Of a stretch of DNA of 64,000 bases, positions 1 to 9,474 are shown piece after piece (position 1 is the first letter of the stretch; the number at the start of each line of letters is the position of its first letter). This DNA is from Synechococcus sp. RS9909 (GTDB taxonomy: Bacteria > Cyanobacteriota > Cyanobacteriia > PCC-6307 > Cyanobiaceae). The stretch spans positions 2,539,170-2,603,169 of the forward strand of contig NZ_CP047943.1 of NCBI RefSeq assembly GCF_014279595.1, given 5' to 3'. The translations under genes and the position numbers were made by a program. The notes under the pieces are model-generated. The model was not told where the DNA came from. It did not search any database and saw only the letters and a list, made by a program, of their open reading frames with translations.

Positions 1-1300
1 TCGCCTCAACGATTCCGGCCTCAAAGGCAGCGAACGGATTCTCCCCTTCGATCCCTTGCCCCGGCTGATCAGCCGCAGCGACTGGATCACCCTGGAGCGG
101 GGACTGCTGCAACGCCTGGAAGCCATCGACTGCTTCCTCGCAGACATCTATGGCCCCCAGCAGATCCTCAATGATGGAGTGATCCCGCGGGAAGACGTTG
201 AAAGTTCCTCCGGCTGGCGACCTCAGATGCAGGGCATCAGCCTGCCGCTCAACCGCTGGTGCCACATCTCCGGGCTCGACCTGATCCGCGATGGCAGTGG
301 CACCTGGCGTGTCCTGGAAGACAACCTGCGCTGTCCATCGGGGGTGGCCTATTTCCTCGAGAACCGTCGGGTGATGAAACGGTTGTTCCCTGGCCTGTTC
401 GAAGGCCGTGCCGTTCAACCGATCGACGCCTATCCATCCCATCTGCTGCGCACCCTTCAAGACCTGGCGCCCTGGAGTGACAGCCCCCGCGTGGCAATCC
501 TGACGCCCGGGGTGTTCAACAGCGCCTATTTCGAGCACAGCTATCTGGCCCAGCAGATGGGCATTGCACTGGTAGAAGGGCGCGACCTGGTGTGCGAAGA
601 CGGCCGCGTGTGGATGCGCAGCACCAACGGCCTCAAGCCTGTGGATGTGATTTACCGCCGGATCGACGACGATTTTCTCGATCCCACCGTGTTCCGCCAG
701 GACTCGATGCTGGGGGTGCCGGGCCTGATCGACGTGCTGCGGCAAGGACGGGTCGCCATCGCCAACGCCCCGGGCACCGGCGTCGCCGACGACAAGCTGA
801 TCTACGCCCACGTGCCGGCGATGATCCGCTACTACCTCGATGAGGAGCCGATCATCGAGAACGTTCCCACCTATCTCTGCGCCCGACCGGACGACCGGCG
901 CTACGTGCTCGAACACCTCGAGCAATTGGTGGTGAAGTCGGTGGCGGAAGCCGGGGGCTACGGAATGCTGATCGGCCCCCAGGCCAGCCGATCGGAGCTG
1001 GCGGACTTCGACACGAAGATCCGTGCGAATCCCCGCAACTTCATTGCGCAGCCCACGCTGCAACTCTCCACCGTGCCATCCCTCAGTGACGGTGAGCTCT
1101 ACCCCTGCCACGTTGATCTGCGCCCCTACGTGCTGCGCGGCGCAAGCAGCTGGGTGAGTCCAGGGGGGCTGACGCGCGTGGCACTCAAGCGGGGCTCCCT
1201 GGTGGTGAATTCGTCCCAGGGCGGCGGCTGCAAGGACACCTGGATCGTCGACGACCAACGGATGGCGGCACGGCACCCCCAGGAGGCGGTGCCGTGCTGA
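1..1300 (+). CDS. Circularly permuted ATP-grasp protein (DUF404/DUF407 type), 5' partial
   Basis: The reading frame is open from base 2 to a TGA at 1298-1300, so the gene enters from the left edge and about 430 residues are visible. A TTG at 56 could be read as a start, but the codons before it give family-like sequence (…[10 protein letters not shown]), so I treat the gene as truncated by the window. Motifs typical of the family are [10 protein letters not shown], a [11 protein letters not shown] loop, a [13 protein letters not shown] nucleotide-binding stretch and a late LRPYVLRG. Such proteins are predicted amide or peptide ligases that use ATP. It overlaps the next gene by 7 bases, so the two are almost certainly translated together. 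The substrate is unknown. Confidence 0.85.
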   Translation, partial: RLNDSGLKGSERILPFDPLPRLISRSDWITLERGLLQRLEAIDCFLADIYGPQQILNDGVIPREDVESSSGWRPQMQGISLPLNRWCHISGLDLIRDGSGTWRVLEDNLRCPSGVAYFLENRRVMKRLFPGLFEGRAVQPIDAYPSHLLRTLQDLAPWSDSPRVAILTPGVFNSAYFEHSYLAQQMGIALVEGRDLVCEDGRVWMRSTNGLKPVDVIYRRIDDDFLDPTVFRQDSMLGVPGLIDVLRQGRVAIANAPGTGVADDKLIYAHVPAMIRYYLDEEPIIENVPTYLCARPDDRRYVLEHLEQLVVKSVAEAGGYGMLIGPQASRSELADFDTKIRANPRNFIAQPTLQLSTVPSLSDGELYPCHVDLRPYVLRGASSWVSPGGLTRVALKRGSLVVNSSQGGGCKDTWIVDDQRMAARHPQEAVPC

Positions 1301-2289
1301 GCCGCGTTGCCGATTCGCTCTACTGGATCAACCGCTATCTGGAACGGGCCGAAAACATCTCGCGCTTTCTGGAAGTGAGTGAGGCGATGGCGCTGGACTG
1401 TCCTCCGGGCAGCGCCGAACCCTGGCTGCCGCTGGTGGAGGTGACGGGGGATCGCCAGCGCTTCGATACGGCCTACCCCGATGCCACACCCAAACAGGTG
1501 GTGCGCTTCCTGCTGCAGGACCGCAGCAATCCCAACAGCATCGTGAGTTGCATTGCGGTGGCACGGGAGAACGCACGGCAGATCAGGGATGTGATCACTA
1601 CGGAGATGTGGGAGCAGATCAACGATCTGCACTGGAGCCTTCAAGACGACGAAGACATCTGGCGCGAACCGGTGCAGGAACAACTGCGGATCATCCGCCG
1701 CGGCTGCCAGCTCGTGTACGGGATCACCGACACCACCCTGAGCCGCGATCTCAGCTGGCTGTTCAGTCAGCTGGGTCGTCTGATCGAACGGGCCGACAAA
1801 ACCTCCCGCATCCTCGACGTCAAATACTTCCTGCTGCTGCCTTCCCCTGAAGAGGTGGGCGGCGTGCTGGACGAACTGCAGTGGATCACCCTGCTGCGCA
1901 CAGCGGGGGCTTATCAGATGTATCGCCACAGCGTGCAACAAGCGATCAGCCCTGCAGCGGTGGCACGCTTTTTGCTGCTGGACCCCATCTTTCCTCGCTC
2001 GGTGCGGTACTGCCTCCAGGGCATCAGCGACACCTTGCAACAGATCCAGCAGCTCCCGAACCAAGACACGCCGGATGACCTCGACTGTTTGCGCGGTCAG
2101 CTCCTTGCCCGGTGGAGCTATGTGCGGATCGACAACCTGATCGAAGCCGGTCTGCATGAAGCCATTGATCAGCTGCAGCAAGACCTCAACCAACTCCACC
2201 ACCTGATCCAGACCCGCTACTTCACCAGCGCGGACCTCCATTCCATCCCCACCGATCCCGCATGCGCGCTCTCATCATTCACCGCCTGA
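1294..2289 (+). CDS. Alpha-E domain protein (DUF403 family)
   Basis: A 331-residue, mostly helical protein starting at a GTG that overlaps the end of the ATP-grasp gene. The N-terminus ([19 protein letters not shown]) is the family signature, and a second similar stretch ([14 protein letters not shown]) lies in the middle, consistent with an internally repeated helical architecture. Alpha-E proteins have no proven activity. They nearly always sit beside circularly permuted ATP-grasp and transglutaminase-like genes, as here, which suggests a complex that makes or processes a peptide or amide. It ends inside the transglutaminase gene, which starts 28 bases before this stop. Confidence 0.85.
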   Translation: MLSRVADSLYWINRYLERAENISRFLEVSEAMALDCPPGSAEPWLPLVEVTGDRQRFDTAYPDATPKQVVRFLLQDRSNPNSIVSCIAVARENARQIRDVITTEMWEQINDLHWSLQDDEDIWREPVQEQLRIIRRGCQLVYGITDTTLSRDLSWLFSQLGRLIERADKTSRILDVKYFLLLPSPEEVGGVLDELQWITLLRTAGAYQMYRHSVQQAISPAAVARFLLLDPIFPRSVRYCLQGISDTLQQIQQLPNQDTPDDLDCLRGQLLARWSYVRIDNLIEAGLHEAIDQLQQDLNQLHHLIQTRYFTSADLHSIPTDPACALSSFTA

Positions 2290-3161
2290 CGTATCGGTAT
2301 GACGCCCCGGTGTTCCTCGGGGAACATCGCCTTTGTCTGAGGCCTCGGGGGCAAGGATTCCAGACCCTGCTGGAGCATCAACTCAGCGTGTTGCCGGAAC
2401 CGGAGCAACGTCGGGAACTGGTGGCCGCCAGCGGCGATGAAATCCAACGGCTCCGCTTTCTCGGCAGCACCGATGAACTCGTCTTTGAGGCCCGCAGCCT
2501 GGTGGAGACCCGGCCAGCACCCCCGCTGGAGAGCTGCTTCAACGGCCTCGAACCACCCCTGCCCTACCCGCAAGGCCAACTCAACAGCGATCTGCAGGGG
2601 GCACTGGAAGGCTGGTTGCCCAACGGCCAACACGAACCCTCGGCCATCGAGCTCACCCAGGAAGCCCTGATGGGCAGCAACCAGCAGACCCTGGCCTTTC
2701 TGAAGCAACTGATTGAACTGATTCAAGAGCGGGTGAAATACACCCAACGCCATGTGGGACCCGCCTGGCCGGCGGGCCGAACCCTGCGGGAGCGGATCGG
2801 CTCCTGCCGTGATCTGGCCATGCTGATGGTGGCCTGTTGCCGCGTGGTGGGTCTTCCGGCCCGCTTTGTGAGCGGCTATCAACTGCAGCAACCTCCCCCG
2901 AAGGAGTACGACCTGCATGCCTGGGCGGAGGTTTACCTGCCGGGAGCGGGCTGGCGGGGCTTTGACCCCAGTGCCGGGATGGAAGTCAACGAGCGCTATG
3001 TCGTGCTGGCCACCTCCTCCAAGCCGGAACTCACCGCGGCCGTGAGCGGCAGCTTCAGCGGCCCCCCTGGAGCCAACAGTGAACTGAACTGGCAGATTCA
3101 GATCAGAGAGGACGCCTCCGCAACGGAAACCCCCTCACGCAACCTGGTTCAGGCCGCCTGA
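2262..3161 (+). CDS. Transglutaminase-like cysteine protease/peptidase family protein
   Basis: A 299-residue protein with an N-terminal transglutaminase-associated beta domain (first ~100 residues) and a C-terminal papain-like core. The catalytic triad is visible: Cys182 in GSCRD, His219 in DLHAWAEVY and Asp235 in GFDPSAG. There is no signal peptide, so it is probably cytoplasmic. Third gene of the ATP-grasp/alpha-E operon, with a 28-base overlap with the upstream gene. In this gene set the protein could hydrolyse, or reverse, the amide bond made by the ATP-grasp enzyme; that is inference from context. Confidence 0.85.
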   Translation: MRALIIHRLTYRYDAPVFLGEHRLCLRPRGQGFQTLLEHQLSVLPEPEQRRELVAASGDEIQRLRFLGSTDELVFEARSLVETRPAPPLESCFNGLEPPLPYPQGQLNSDLQGALEGWLPNGQHEPSAIELTQEALMGSNQQTLAFLKQLIELIQERVKYTQRHVGPAWPAGRTLRERIGSCRDLAMLMVACCRVVGLPARFVSGYQLQQPPPKEYDLHAWAEVYLPGAGWRGFDPSAGMEVNERYVVLATSSKPELTAAVSGSFSGPPGANSELNWQIQIREDASATETPSRNLVQAA

Positions 3162-3640
3162 AGCAACGGCTCCACCCCATGCAACTGGGGCTTCGGCGCC
3201 GAGCTGTGGGTGGCTGCCATCAAGGCCGGGATCTCGGCGCTGTTGTAGACGCGGAATTCCCTCACCAGAGAAGCGCCCTCCTCACGAACCGCCTGGTTCA
3301 GAACGACGGAACCATCGGGATCGGAGATCGAGCGGTGGAAAGTGCCAGGCGGGATACGAAGGATGTCACCACCGCTCTCGAGCCGAACGATGTGGAACGG
3401 CTGCTCCCAGGCCAGGTTCACCAGGAAGAAGGTTCTGCCGCCGCTTGCCGCAAGCAGATTGTCTTCCTGATGGGGATGCAGATAGAACTGCCAGGCTCCG
3501 CTCTCCGGATCGTTGGGGGGCGACACGGCCGGGCCGCTGTGAATCACCAGGTCGCGCGCGTTCGAGGTGTTCACGGTGACGTCGAAAAAACGAACCGACG
3601 GGGTGTCGCGGAAGCGCTCGTAGGCCAGCAGTTCAAACAT
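3149..3640 (-). CDS. Cupin-like protein of unknown function
   Basis: A 163-residue protein starting at ATG 3640; the frame could be extended to a TTG at 3697 but the added residues look non-conserved. A double-stranded beta-helix is suggested by the HPHQED metal-ligand-like motif near the middle and the IPPGTFHRS motif about 40 residues later, which are the usual positions of cupin motifs 1 and 2. No enzymatic role can be assigned. It is convergent with the transglutaminase gene and overlaps its last 13 bases. The next gene on this strand, moaA, ends about 80 bases upstream of it. Confidence 0.7.
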   Translation of the reverse strand: MFELLAYERFRDTPSVRFFDVTVNTSNARDLVIHSGPAVSPPNDPESGAWQFYLHPHQEDNLLAASGGRTFFLVNLAWEQPFHIVRLESGGDILRIPPGTFHRSISDPDGSVVLNQAVREEGASLVREFRVYNSAEIPALMAATHSSAPKPQLHGVEPLLQAA

Positions 3641-3719
3641 GTCGATGGATCCTGAGGGATCCTTCAGCTGCCCCGTTGTACCGGGGGCATCACGCAAAAA
3701 CGGTGACGATCACGACGGT

Positions 3720-4763
3720 TCAGCCCCCCAAATACGCCATTTCCGCATGGGTTGACGCAACAGCGGCTGGATCACGCTCCTCGCTGTAGCGGTCTTGGCG
3801 TCGCTGCCAGAGCTGGCGCATGGCCTGCTCAAGCTGAGGCTCTGAGGCGAGCGCGGGCTTGAGATCGGTGCCTTCAGCAGAAAACAGGCAGGTGAACGCC
3901 TGCCCATCAGCGGTGACACGCAAGCGGTTGCAATCCCCGCAGAACGGCTCACTGATGGAGGCAATCACACCGATGGTTCCAGCACCATCGCGGTAGTGCC
4001 AACGCCGGGCCGTCCCACCCCGCGGGCGACCCAAAGGCTCCAGGGGCCAACGGGCATGAATGTGCTCCACCATCTGCGCCGCCGGCAGCACCTGGTCCAG
4101 CGTCCACTGGTTGCGGTTGCCCACATCCATGTATTCGATCAAACGCAGCTCCATCCCCTGCTGCCGGGCCAAATTGGCCAAGGGCAACAGCTGATCGTCA
4201 TTGATCCCCCGTTGGATCACGGCATTGAGCTTGAGCTCGCCGCATGAGGGGTCAAAGCCAGCGGCGCAGGCCGCCGCGATGCCGTCCTGCACCTGGCGCA
4301 CCAGGCGGTCTCCAGCCACGGCACCACCCTTGAGACCAGCCATGCGCGCCGCTGCCTCCCCTTCCGCCGCATCCAGGCTGATGGTGATTCGATCCAGCCC
4401 TGCGGCACGCAACGCCCGCGCCATCGGTTCCGACAACAGCACCCCGTTGCTGGTGAGCGCCACGGCCTGCAAACCAGCGATCGGATCCGAACGATCCCGC
4501 CGGGCCTGGGCCACCGCCTCCAACAACGGCAACAAGCGCCGGCTCAACAACGGCTCTCCACCGGTGAGCCGCAGCGTTTGTGCCCCCAGGCGCGCGGCCA
4601 CACGAATCACGCGCATCTGCTGCTCCAGCGTCAGCAGGCCAGGGGGCTCCTCCACATCCGGACAGCAGTACGGACAGGCGAGATTGCAACGGGCCGTGAG
4701 CGACAACCGCAACACCCCGATGGGCCGGTTGAGGCGGTCTGCGAGCGGCAACAACGTGCTCAT
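3720..4763 (-). CDS. moaA: GTP 3',8-cyclase MoaA (molybdenum cofactor biosynthesis)
   Basis: Radical SAM enzyme that, with MoaC, converts GTP to cyclic pyranopterin, the first step of molybdenum cofactor synthesis. From ATG 4763 the protein has 347 residues. The SAM cluster ligands are C26, C30 and C33 (CX3CX2C), and the second C-terminal cluster shows in CGDCNRLR followed by FTCLF. The chain ends in YLGG; a terminal Gly-Gly is conserved in MoaA and needed for activity. The start is supported by a four-base ATGA overlap with the mobA stop. The ORF could be read further upstream, but that lies inside mobA. Confidence 0.95.
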   Translation of the reverse strand: MSTLLPLADRLNRPIGVLRLSLTARCNLACPYCCPDVEEPPGLLTLEQQMRVIRVAARLGAQTLRLTGGEPLLSRRLLPLLEAVAQARRDRSDPIAGLQAVALTSNGVLLSEPMARALRAAGLDRITISLDAAEGEAAARMAGLKGGAVAGDRLVRQVQDGIAAACAAGFDPSCGELKLNAVIQRGINDDQLLPLANLARQQGMELRLIEYMDVGNRNQWTLDQVLPAAQMVEHIHARWPLEPLGRPRGGTARRWHYRDGAGTIGVIASISEPFCGDCNRLRVTADGQAFTCLFSAEGTDLKPALASEPQLEQAMRQLWQRRQDRYSEERDPAAVASTHAEMAYLGG

Positions 4764-5344
4764 CCCTCCAACGCTGCCAGATCTGCAGGGCAATTGGCAT
4801 TCACCAACGCCTTTTGAGGCAAGCGCACCGCCTGATGGGGAACGCAGGTCAACCAATCCATCCAGCGCAACTCGCCGCGTTGCAGTTGCTGATCAAGGCA
4901 GGAGCGGAAGGGAGAACCGGAGGGGATCACCGCCAGCAACGGCTGCAACCGTTGCCCGTCATGGGCCACTGCTGCTTGATCGGGGGCACGATTCCAGGCT
5001 GCGATCAGCTGCCGGACAACGGCGGTGCGCAAACGGGGCATGTCCACCGGCAGCACCAACACAGCCTCCCCAGGCTGAGACGGCAACAGCCTGGCCAGCG
5101 CCTGCAGAGGGCCATTCCAGGGAGGGGGCTCCAGCAGCACGGAACATCCCGGCCGGTGGGCAAGCAGCTCTGCGTGGGCGGCATGACGACTCAACACCTG
5201 CACCGGATAACCGAGGGGCAGCAGCTGGTCGACCAGGGCCGTGAGCCAGACACCACCGGAGGGATGCGGCAGGAGGGCCTTGTCACGCCCCATGCGACGG
5301 CTGCTTCCGCCACTGAGCACACAAACCCGCAAGCCTTGGTTCAC
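4760..5344 (-). CDS. mobA: Molybdenum cofactor guanylyltransferase MobA
   Basis: Transfers GMP from GTP to Mo-molybdopterin, giving the bis-MGD cofactor used by NarB. The N-terminal nucleotide-binding loop is clear (VLSGGSSRRMGRDKALL), followed by VLPVDMPRL, the usual metal-binding segment. No ATG is available near the N-terminus. GTG 5344 is chosen because it leaves a short tail before the first strand; TTG at 5356 or 5398 is also possible. It is the first gene of a mobA-moaA pair and is divergent from the nitrate permease, so both may respond to the same nitrogen signal. Confidence 0.85.
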   Translation of the reverse strand: MNQGLRVCVLSGGSSRRMGRDKALLPHPSGGVWLTALVDQLLPLGYPVQVLSRHAAHAELLAHRPGCSVLLEPPPWNGPLQALARLLPSQPGEAVLVLPVDMPRLRTAVVRQLIAAWNRAPDQAAVAHDGQRLQPLLAVIPSGSPFRSCLDQQLQRGELRWMDWLTCVPHQAVRLPQKALVNANCPADLAALEG

Positions 5345-5486
5345 ATCGCCGACCAACAATCTGCACCAGCGGAGTCCAACAACCCACAAAAGTTGCAACC
5401 GCTACCAAATCATTGCCGCACAAGAACGTCTGATCCGATCAATCAGCCCCGTTGATGTTTGCTTCGGCACAGAAAAACAGAAATTG

Positions 5487-5500
5487 GTAACCAATCCGAC
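5487..5500 (+). promoter_or_regulatory. Degenerate NtcA-like site in the mobA/nitrate permease intergenic region
   Basis: GTA-N8-GAC, matching one half and two of three bases of the other half of the NtcA palindrome GTA-N8-TAC. A possible -10 (TTAACT, 5524-5529) lies about 24 bases downstream, the usual spacing for NtcA-activated promoters. The rest of 5345-5618 shows no ORF or hairpin that I trust. Confidence 0.4.
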
Positions 5501-5618
5501 CAAACACGGGCCCGACGAATTGATTAACTGCGCGGGTCAAACGGATTCTCTTTTCGACCGTTTTGCCATCCCCGGGCACCTTTCCTTTTGAAGCCCGAGG
5601 TTCCTTCTCTTCTCCTCA

Positions 5619-7160
5619 ATGCTTGGCGACCTTTGGTCGTTCCAGGGCAGGTACCGAACCCTTCACCTGACCTGGATCGCCTTCTTCCTGACCTTCGTGG
5701 TCTGGTTCAACCTGGCCCCTCTGGCCACCACCGTGAAAGCGGACCTGGGTCTGACCGTTGGTCAGATCCGCACCGTGGCCATCTGCAACGTGGCCCTCAC
5801 CATTCCGGCGCGCGTGCTGATCGGCATGCTGCTGGACAAATTCGGACCCCGGATCACCTATTCCTCGATCCTGGTGTTCTCGGCGATTCCCTGCCTGCTG
5901 TTTGCGTCCGCTCAGGACTTCAACCAGCTGGTGGTGGCCCGTCTGCTGCTCTCCATCGTTGGCGCCGGCTTCGTGATCGGCATCCGCATGGTGGCCGAGT
6001 GGTTCCCTCCCAAGGAAATCGGCCTGGCTGAAGGCATCTACGGCGGCTGGGGCAACTTCGGCTCCGCCTTCTCCGCCCTCAGCATGGTGGCCCTCGCTGG
6101 CTTCCTCTCCTTCTCCGGCGGCTTCGAACTGCCCACCGGCGCTGTTCTGAACTGGCGCGGTGCCATCGCCCTGACCGGCATCGTCTCCGCCGTCTACGGC
6201 CTCTTCTACTTCTTCAACGTCACCGACACCCCCCCCGGCAAGACGTATCAGCGCCCGGCGAAATCCGCCGGCCTGGAAGTCACTTCCATGCGCGACTTCT
6301 GGGGTCTACTGGGCATGAACGTGCCCTTCGCAGCCATCCTTTGCGTGCTCTGCTGGCGCCTTTCCAAGGTGGGCTTCCTCACCGCAAGCACCTACCCCCT
6401 TGCCCTCGGTGCCGTTGCCGTCTGGTTTGCCTTCCAGACCTGGGGAATCATTCGCACCAACCGCGACCTGATCCTCGGCAACAAGGTTTATCCCAAGGAA
6501 GATCGCTACGAGTTCCGCCAGGTGGCGATCCTCGAGCTCACCTACATCGTGAACTTCGGCTCTGAACTGGCCGTGGTTTCGATGCTGCCCACCTTCTTTG
6601 AAACCACCTTCGATCTGCCGAAGGCCACCGCCGGAATCCTGGCGTCCTGCTTCGCTTTCGTGAACCTGGTCGCCCGCCCTGCTGGCGGTCTGATCTCCGA
6701 CCGCGTCGGCAGCCGCAAGAACACCATGGGCTTCCTCACTGCCGGTCTCGGCGTGGGCTACCTGGTGATGAGCATGATCAAGCCCGGCACCTTCACCGGC
6801 ACCACCGGCATTGCCGTTGCCGTGGTAATCACCATGCTCGCTTCGTTCTTCGTGCAGTCCGGTGAAGGCGCCACCTTCGCGCTGGTGCCCCTGGTTAAGC
6901 GTCGCGTCACCGGCCAGGTGGCCGGCCTGGTTGGTGCCTACGGCAACGTTGGTGCTGTGACCTACCTGACCATCTTCAGCCTCCTGCCGATGTGGATGGG
7001 CGGCGGCGGCGAACCCACCCCCGAGGTGATCGCGGCTTCCAACAGCGCCTTCTTCCAGATCCTGGGTGTGGCCGGTCTGATCGTGGCCTTCTTCTGCTTC
7101 TTCTTCCTGAAGGAGCCCAAGGGGTCCTTCGCAGACCTGCACGAAGGCGAAACCGCCTGA
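5619..7160 (+). CDS. nrtP: Nitrate/nitrite permease, major facilitator family (NrtP/NapA type)
   Basis: A 513-residue membrane protein with about 12 hydrophobic segments. It belongs to the nitrate/nitrite porter branch of the major facilitator superfamily: early WFNLAPLATTVKADLGL segment, GMLLDKFGPR loop after helix 2 and a glycine-rich GIYGGWGNFGSAFS helix typical of nitrate signature motifs. A longer hydrophilic region occurs between residues ~200 and 240. Marine Synechococcus use this permease rather than the ABC NrtABCD system. It lies directly upstream of narB, separated by a strong hairpin terminator, so some narB transcription may depend on readthrough. Confidence 0.93.
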   Translation: MLGDLWSFQGRYRTLHLTWIAFFLTFVVWFNLAPLATTVKADLGLTVGQIRTVAICNVALTIPARVLIGMLLDKFGPRITYSSILVFSAIPCLLFASAQDFNQLVVARLLLSIVGAGFVIGIRMVAEWFPPKEIGLAEGIYGGWGNFGSAFSALSMVALAGFLSFSGGFELPTGAVLNWRGAIALTGIVSAVYGLFYFFNVTDTPPGKTYQRPAKSAGLEVTSMRDFWGLLGMNVPFAAILCVLCWRLSKVGFLTASTYPLALGAVAVWFAFQTWGIIRTNRDLILGNKVYPKEDRYEFRQVAILELTYIVNFGSELAVVSMLPTFFETTFDLPKATAGILASCFAFVNLVARPAGGLISDRVGSRKNTMGFLTAGLGVGYLVMSMIKPGTFTGTTGIAVAVVITMLASFFVQSGEGATFALVPLVKRRVTGQVAGLVGAYGNVGAVTYLTIFSLLPMWMGGGGEPTPEVIAASNSAFFQILGVAGLIVAFFCFFFLKEPKGSFADLHEGETA

Positions 7161-7197
7161 TCCATCTCCCTCCGCAGCACCCTGTCGCTGCACAACG

Positions 7198-7233
7198 ACC
7201 CGGAGCTTCGGCTCCGGGTTTTGTTCTTTTTTT
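7198..7233 (+). terminator. Rho-independent terminator after nitrate permease
   Basis: Nine-base-pair stem (7198-7206 with 7211-7219) closed by a stable TTCG tetraloop and followed by TTTTGTTCTTTTTTT. It ends 10 bases before the narB ATG, so it could act as an attenuator between the permease and reductase genes. Confidence 0.85.
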
Positions 7234-7242
7234 GGTTCCTGC

Positions 7243-9474
7243 ATGACCAACTCACCCCGCAGCGTGCGCAGCCAGTGCCCCTACTGCGGCGTGGGTTGTG
7301 GCCTGGAGCTCTTGCCTCCTGCCGTGAAGGGTGAGGCCGTGAAACGGGATGCCGAGGGCAACCCGATGTGGACCGCCCGCGGCGACCGCGAACACCCCTC
7401 AAGCCTTGGCCAGGTCTGCATCAAGGGCGCCACCGTCGGCGAAACCCTGGCCCCAGGCCGCCTGCGCCAACCCCTGTTCCGCCAGACCCTTGAGGACGAC
7501 TTCGCGCCGATCAGCTGGGACGACGCTCTCAACAAAATCACCGGCCAGATCCAGGCGAGCGTGGCCCGGCGCGGCAACGCCGATGGCATCGCCATGTACG
7601 GCTCCGGTCAATTCCACACCGAGGATTACTACCTCGCCCAGAAGCTGCTCAAAGGCGCCCTGGGCACCAACAATTTCGACGCCAACTCACGGCTGTGCAT
7701 GAGCTCAGCGGTGGCGGGCTACACCCGCAGCCTGGGCTCCGATGGTCCCCCCTGCAGCTATGAAGACCTCGACCACTGCACAGTGGCGTTTCTGATCGGC
7801 ACCAACACGGCCGAATGCCACCCGGTGCTGTTCCAGCGGCTGCTGAAGCGGAAACGCAAAAACCCCGGCAGCGTCAAGATCGTGGTGGTGGATCCACGCC
7901 GCACCGACACCGCCAAAGCCGCCGATATCCACTTGCCGATTGCACCGGGCAGCGACCTGGCCCTGCTGCACGGGATTGCCCACTTGGTGCTGCGCGAAAA
8001 CGGCCAGGATCCGGCCTTCATCGACGACCACACCGAGAATTACGACGCCTTTTTTGACGTCGCCGCCCGCTGGACCCCAAGACGGGTGGCCCTGTTCTGC
8101 AACATCCCCGAAAAACGCCTTCGGGAAGTGGCGGCTCTGTTCCACCGGCGCGAGAAGGTGCTCAGCCTCTGGTCGATGGGGGTGAACCAACGCCGTGAAG
8201 GAACGGCCGTGGTGCAGGGGTTGATCAATCTGCATCTGCTCACCGGCCAGATCGGCAAGCAAGGAGCGGGCCCGTTTTCCCTCACCGGCCAACCCAACGC
8301 CATGGGCGGACGCGAAGCCGGAGGCCTGGCCCACCTGCTGCCGGGCTACCGCCTGGTGGCCAACGCCGAACACCGCGCCGAAGTGGAGCAGGCCTGGCAG
8401 CTGCCGGCAGGACGAATCAACACCAAGCCCGGATTGGCGGCCTGGCAGCAGATCGAGGCCATGGAACAGGAGGCGCTGGACCTGTGGTGGGTGGCCGCCA
8501 CCAACCCCCTGGTGAGCCTCCCGGATCTTGACCGGGTGAAGTCGGCCATGCAGAAGTGCCCGCTGGTGGTGGTGAGCGAGGCCTACGCCGACTCGGAAAC
8601 GTCCCACTACGCCCACCTGCTGTTGCCCGCAGCCCAGTGGAGCGAGAAGGCCGGCGCCATGACCAATTCCGAACGGCGGGTCACCTACTGCCCGGCCTAC
8701 CGGCGTCGTTTCGGCGAGAGCCGTCCCGACTGGGAGATGTTTGCCGAGGTGGGCCGGCGCCTGGGCTACAGCGAGCAGTTCAACTTCGAATCAGCGGCTG
8801 AGGTGTACGCCGAATTCACAGCTCTCACCCAGGGCAGGCTTTGCGATGTGAGCGGCCTCAGCCATGAACTGCTGGAAGGCGAAGGACCGCAGCAATGGCC
8901 CTATCCCAGCGGCAGCACCCCCACCACAGAAGCCAAACGTCTCTACGAAGACCGTCAATTCGCCACCCCCAACAAACGCGCCCGCTTCAGCACCGATCAA
9001 CCGCTGGGACTAGCGGAACCCCCCTGCGACACCTATCCGCTGGTGCTGACGGTAGGCCGCTACCTGGGCCAGTGGCACACGATGACCCGCACCGGCAAGG
9101 TGGAACGGTTGATGAAACAGCATCCCGAGCCGCTGCTGGAGATTCACCCCGGTGACGCGCAGGAGTTGAAACTGCGCAACGGTGAACTGGCGGCGATCAG
9201 CTCACGCCGCGGCCACCTCACCGCCACGGTGAAAGTCACCGATCGCATCCGGCGTGGGTCGGTCTTCCTGCCGATGCACTGGGGATTCACCCAGGAGAAA
9301 GCCTGCGAAGCCAACACCCTCATGCACGACGAGGCCTGCCCGGTGTCAAAGCAGCCTGAACTCAAGGCCTGCGCGGTGATCGTGGCTCCCGCCGTCTCGG
9401 TGGTGAAGCCCGTTGAACAGCAGAAAGGACGATTGGAGGCCCTGCGCCGGCTGCTCACACCAGCACTTCGCTGA
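7243..9474 (+). CDS. narB: Ferredoxin-nitrate reductase NarB
   Basis: Catalytic subunit that reduces nitrate to nitrite with electrons from ferredoxin, using bis-MGD molybdenum and one 4Fe-4S cluster. The 743-residue length fits cyanobacterial NarB. The cluster ligands are C12, C15, C19 and C59. Other family marks are MYGSGQFHTEDYY, NSRLCMSSAVAGY (containing the likely Mo ligand cysteine), TGQPNAMGGREAGG and, near the end, the MGD-binding LPMHWGF region. No signal peptide, as expected for a cytoplasmic enzyme. The 3' end overlaps narM on the other strand by 20 bases. Confidence 0.96.
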   Translation: MTNSPRSVRSQCPYCGVGCGLELLPPAVKGEAVKRDAEGNPMWTARGDREHPSSLGQVCIKGATVGETLAPGRLRQPLFRQTLEDDFAPISWDDALNKITGQIQASVARRGNADGIAMYGSGQFHTEDYYLAQKLLKGALGTNNFDANSRLCMSSAVAGYTRSLGSDGPPCSYEDLDHCTVAFLIGTNTAECHPVLFQRLLKRKRKNPGSVKIVVVDPRRTDTAKAADIHLPIAPGSDLALLHGIAHLVLRENGQDPAFIDDHTENYDAFFDVAARWTPRRVALFCNIPEKRLREVAALFHRREKVLSLWSMGVNQRREGTAVVQGLINLHLLTGQIGKQGAGPFSLTGQPNAMGGREAGGLAHLLPGYRLVANAEHRAEVEQAWQLPAGRINTKPGLAAWQQIEAMEQEALDLWWVAATNPLVSLPDLDRVKSAMQKCPLVVVSEAYADSETSHYAHLLLPAAQWSEKAGAMTNSERRVTYCPAYRRRFGESRPDWEMFAEVGRRLGYSEQFNFESAAEVYAEFTALTQGRLCDVSGLSHELLEGEGPQQWPYPSGSTPTTEAKRLYEDRQFATPNKRARFSTDQPLGLAEPPCDTYPLVLTVGRYLGQWHTMTRTGKVERLMKQHPEPLLEIHPGDAQELKLRNGELAAISSRRGHLTATVKVTDRIRRGSVFLPMHWGFTQEKACEANTLMHDEACPVSKQPELKACAVIVAPAVSVVKPVEQQKGRLEALRRLLTPALR

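Noticed and set aside
1126..2241. Long minus-strand frame of 371 codons
   Set aside because: Antisense to the ATP-grasp and alpha-E genes, which have clear family motifs; composition is typical of a GC-rich shadow frame.
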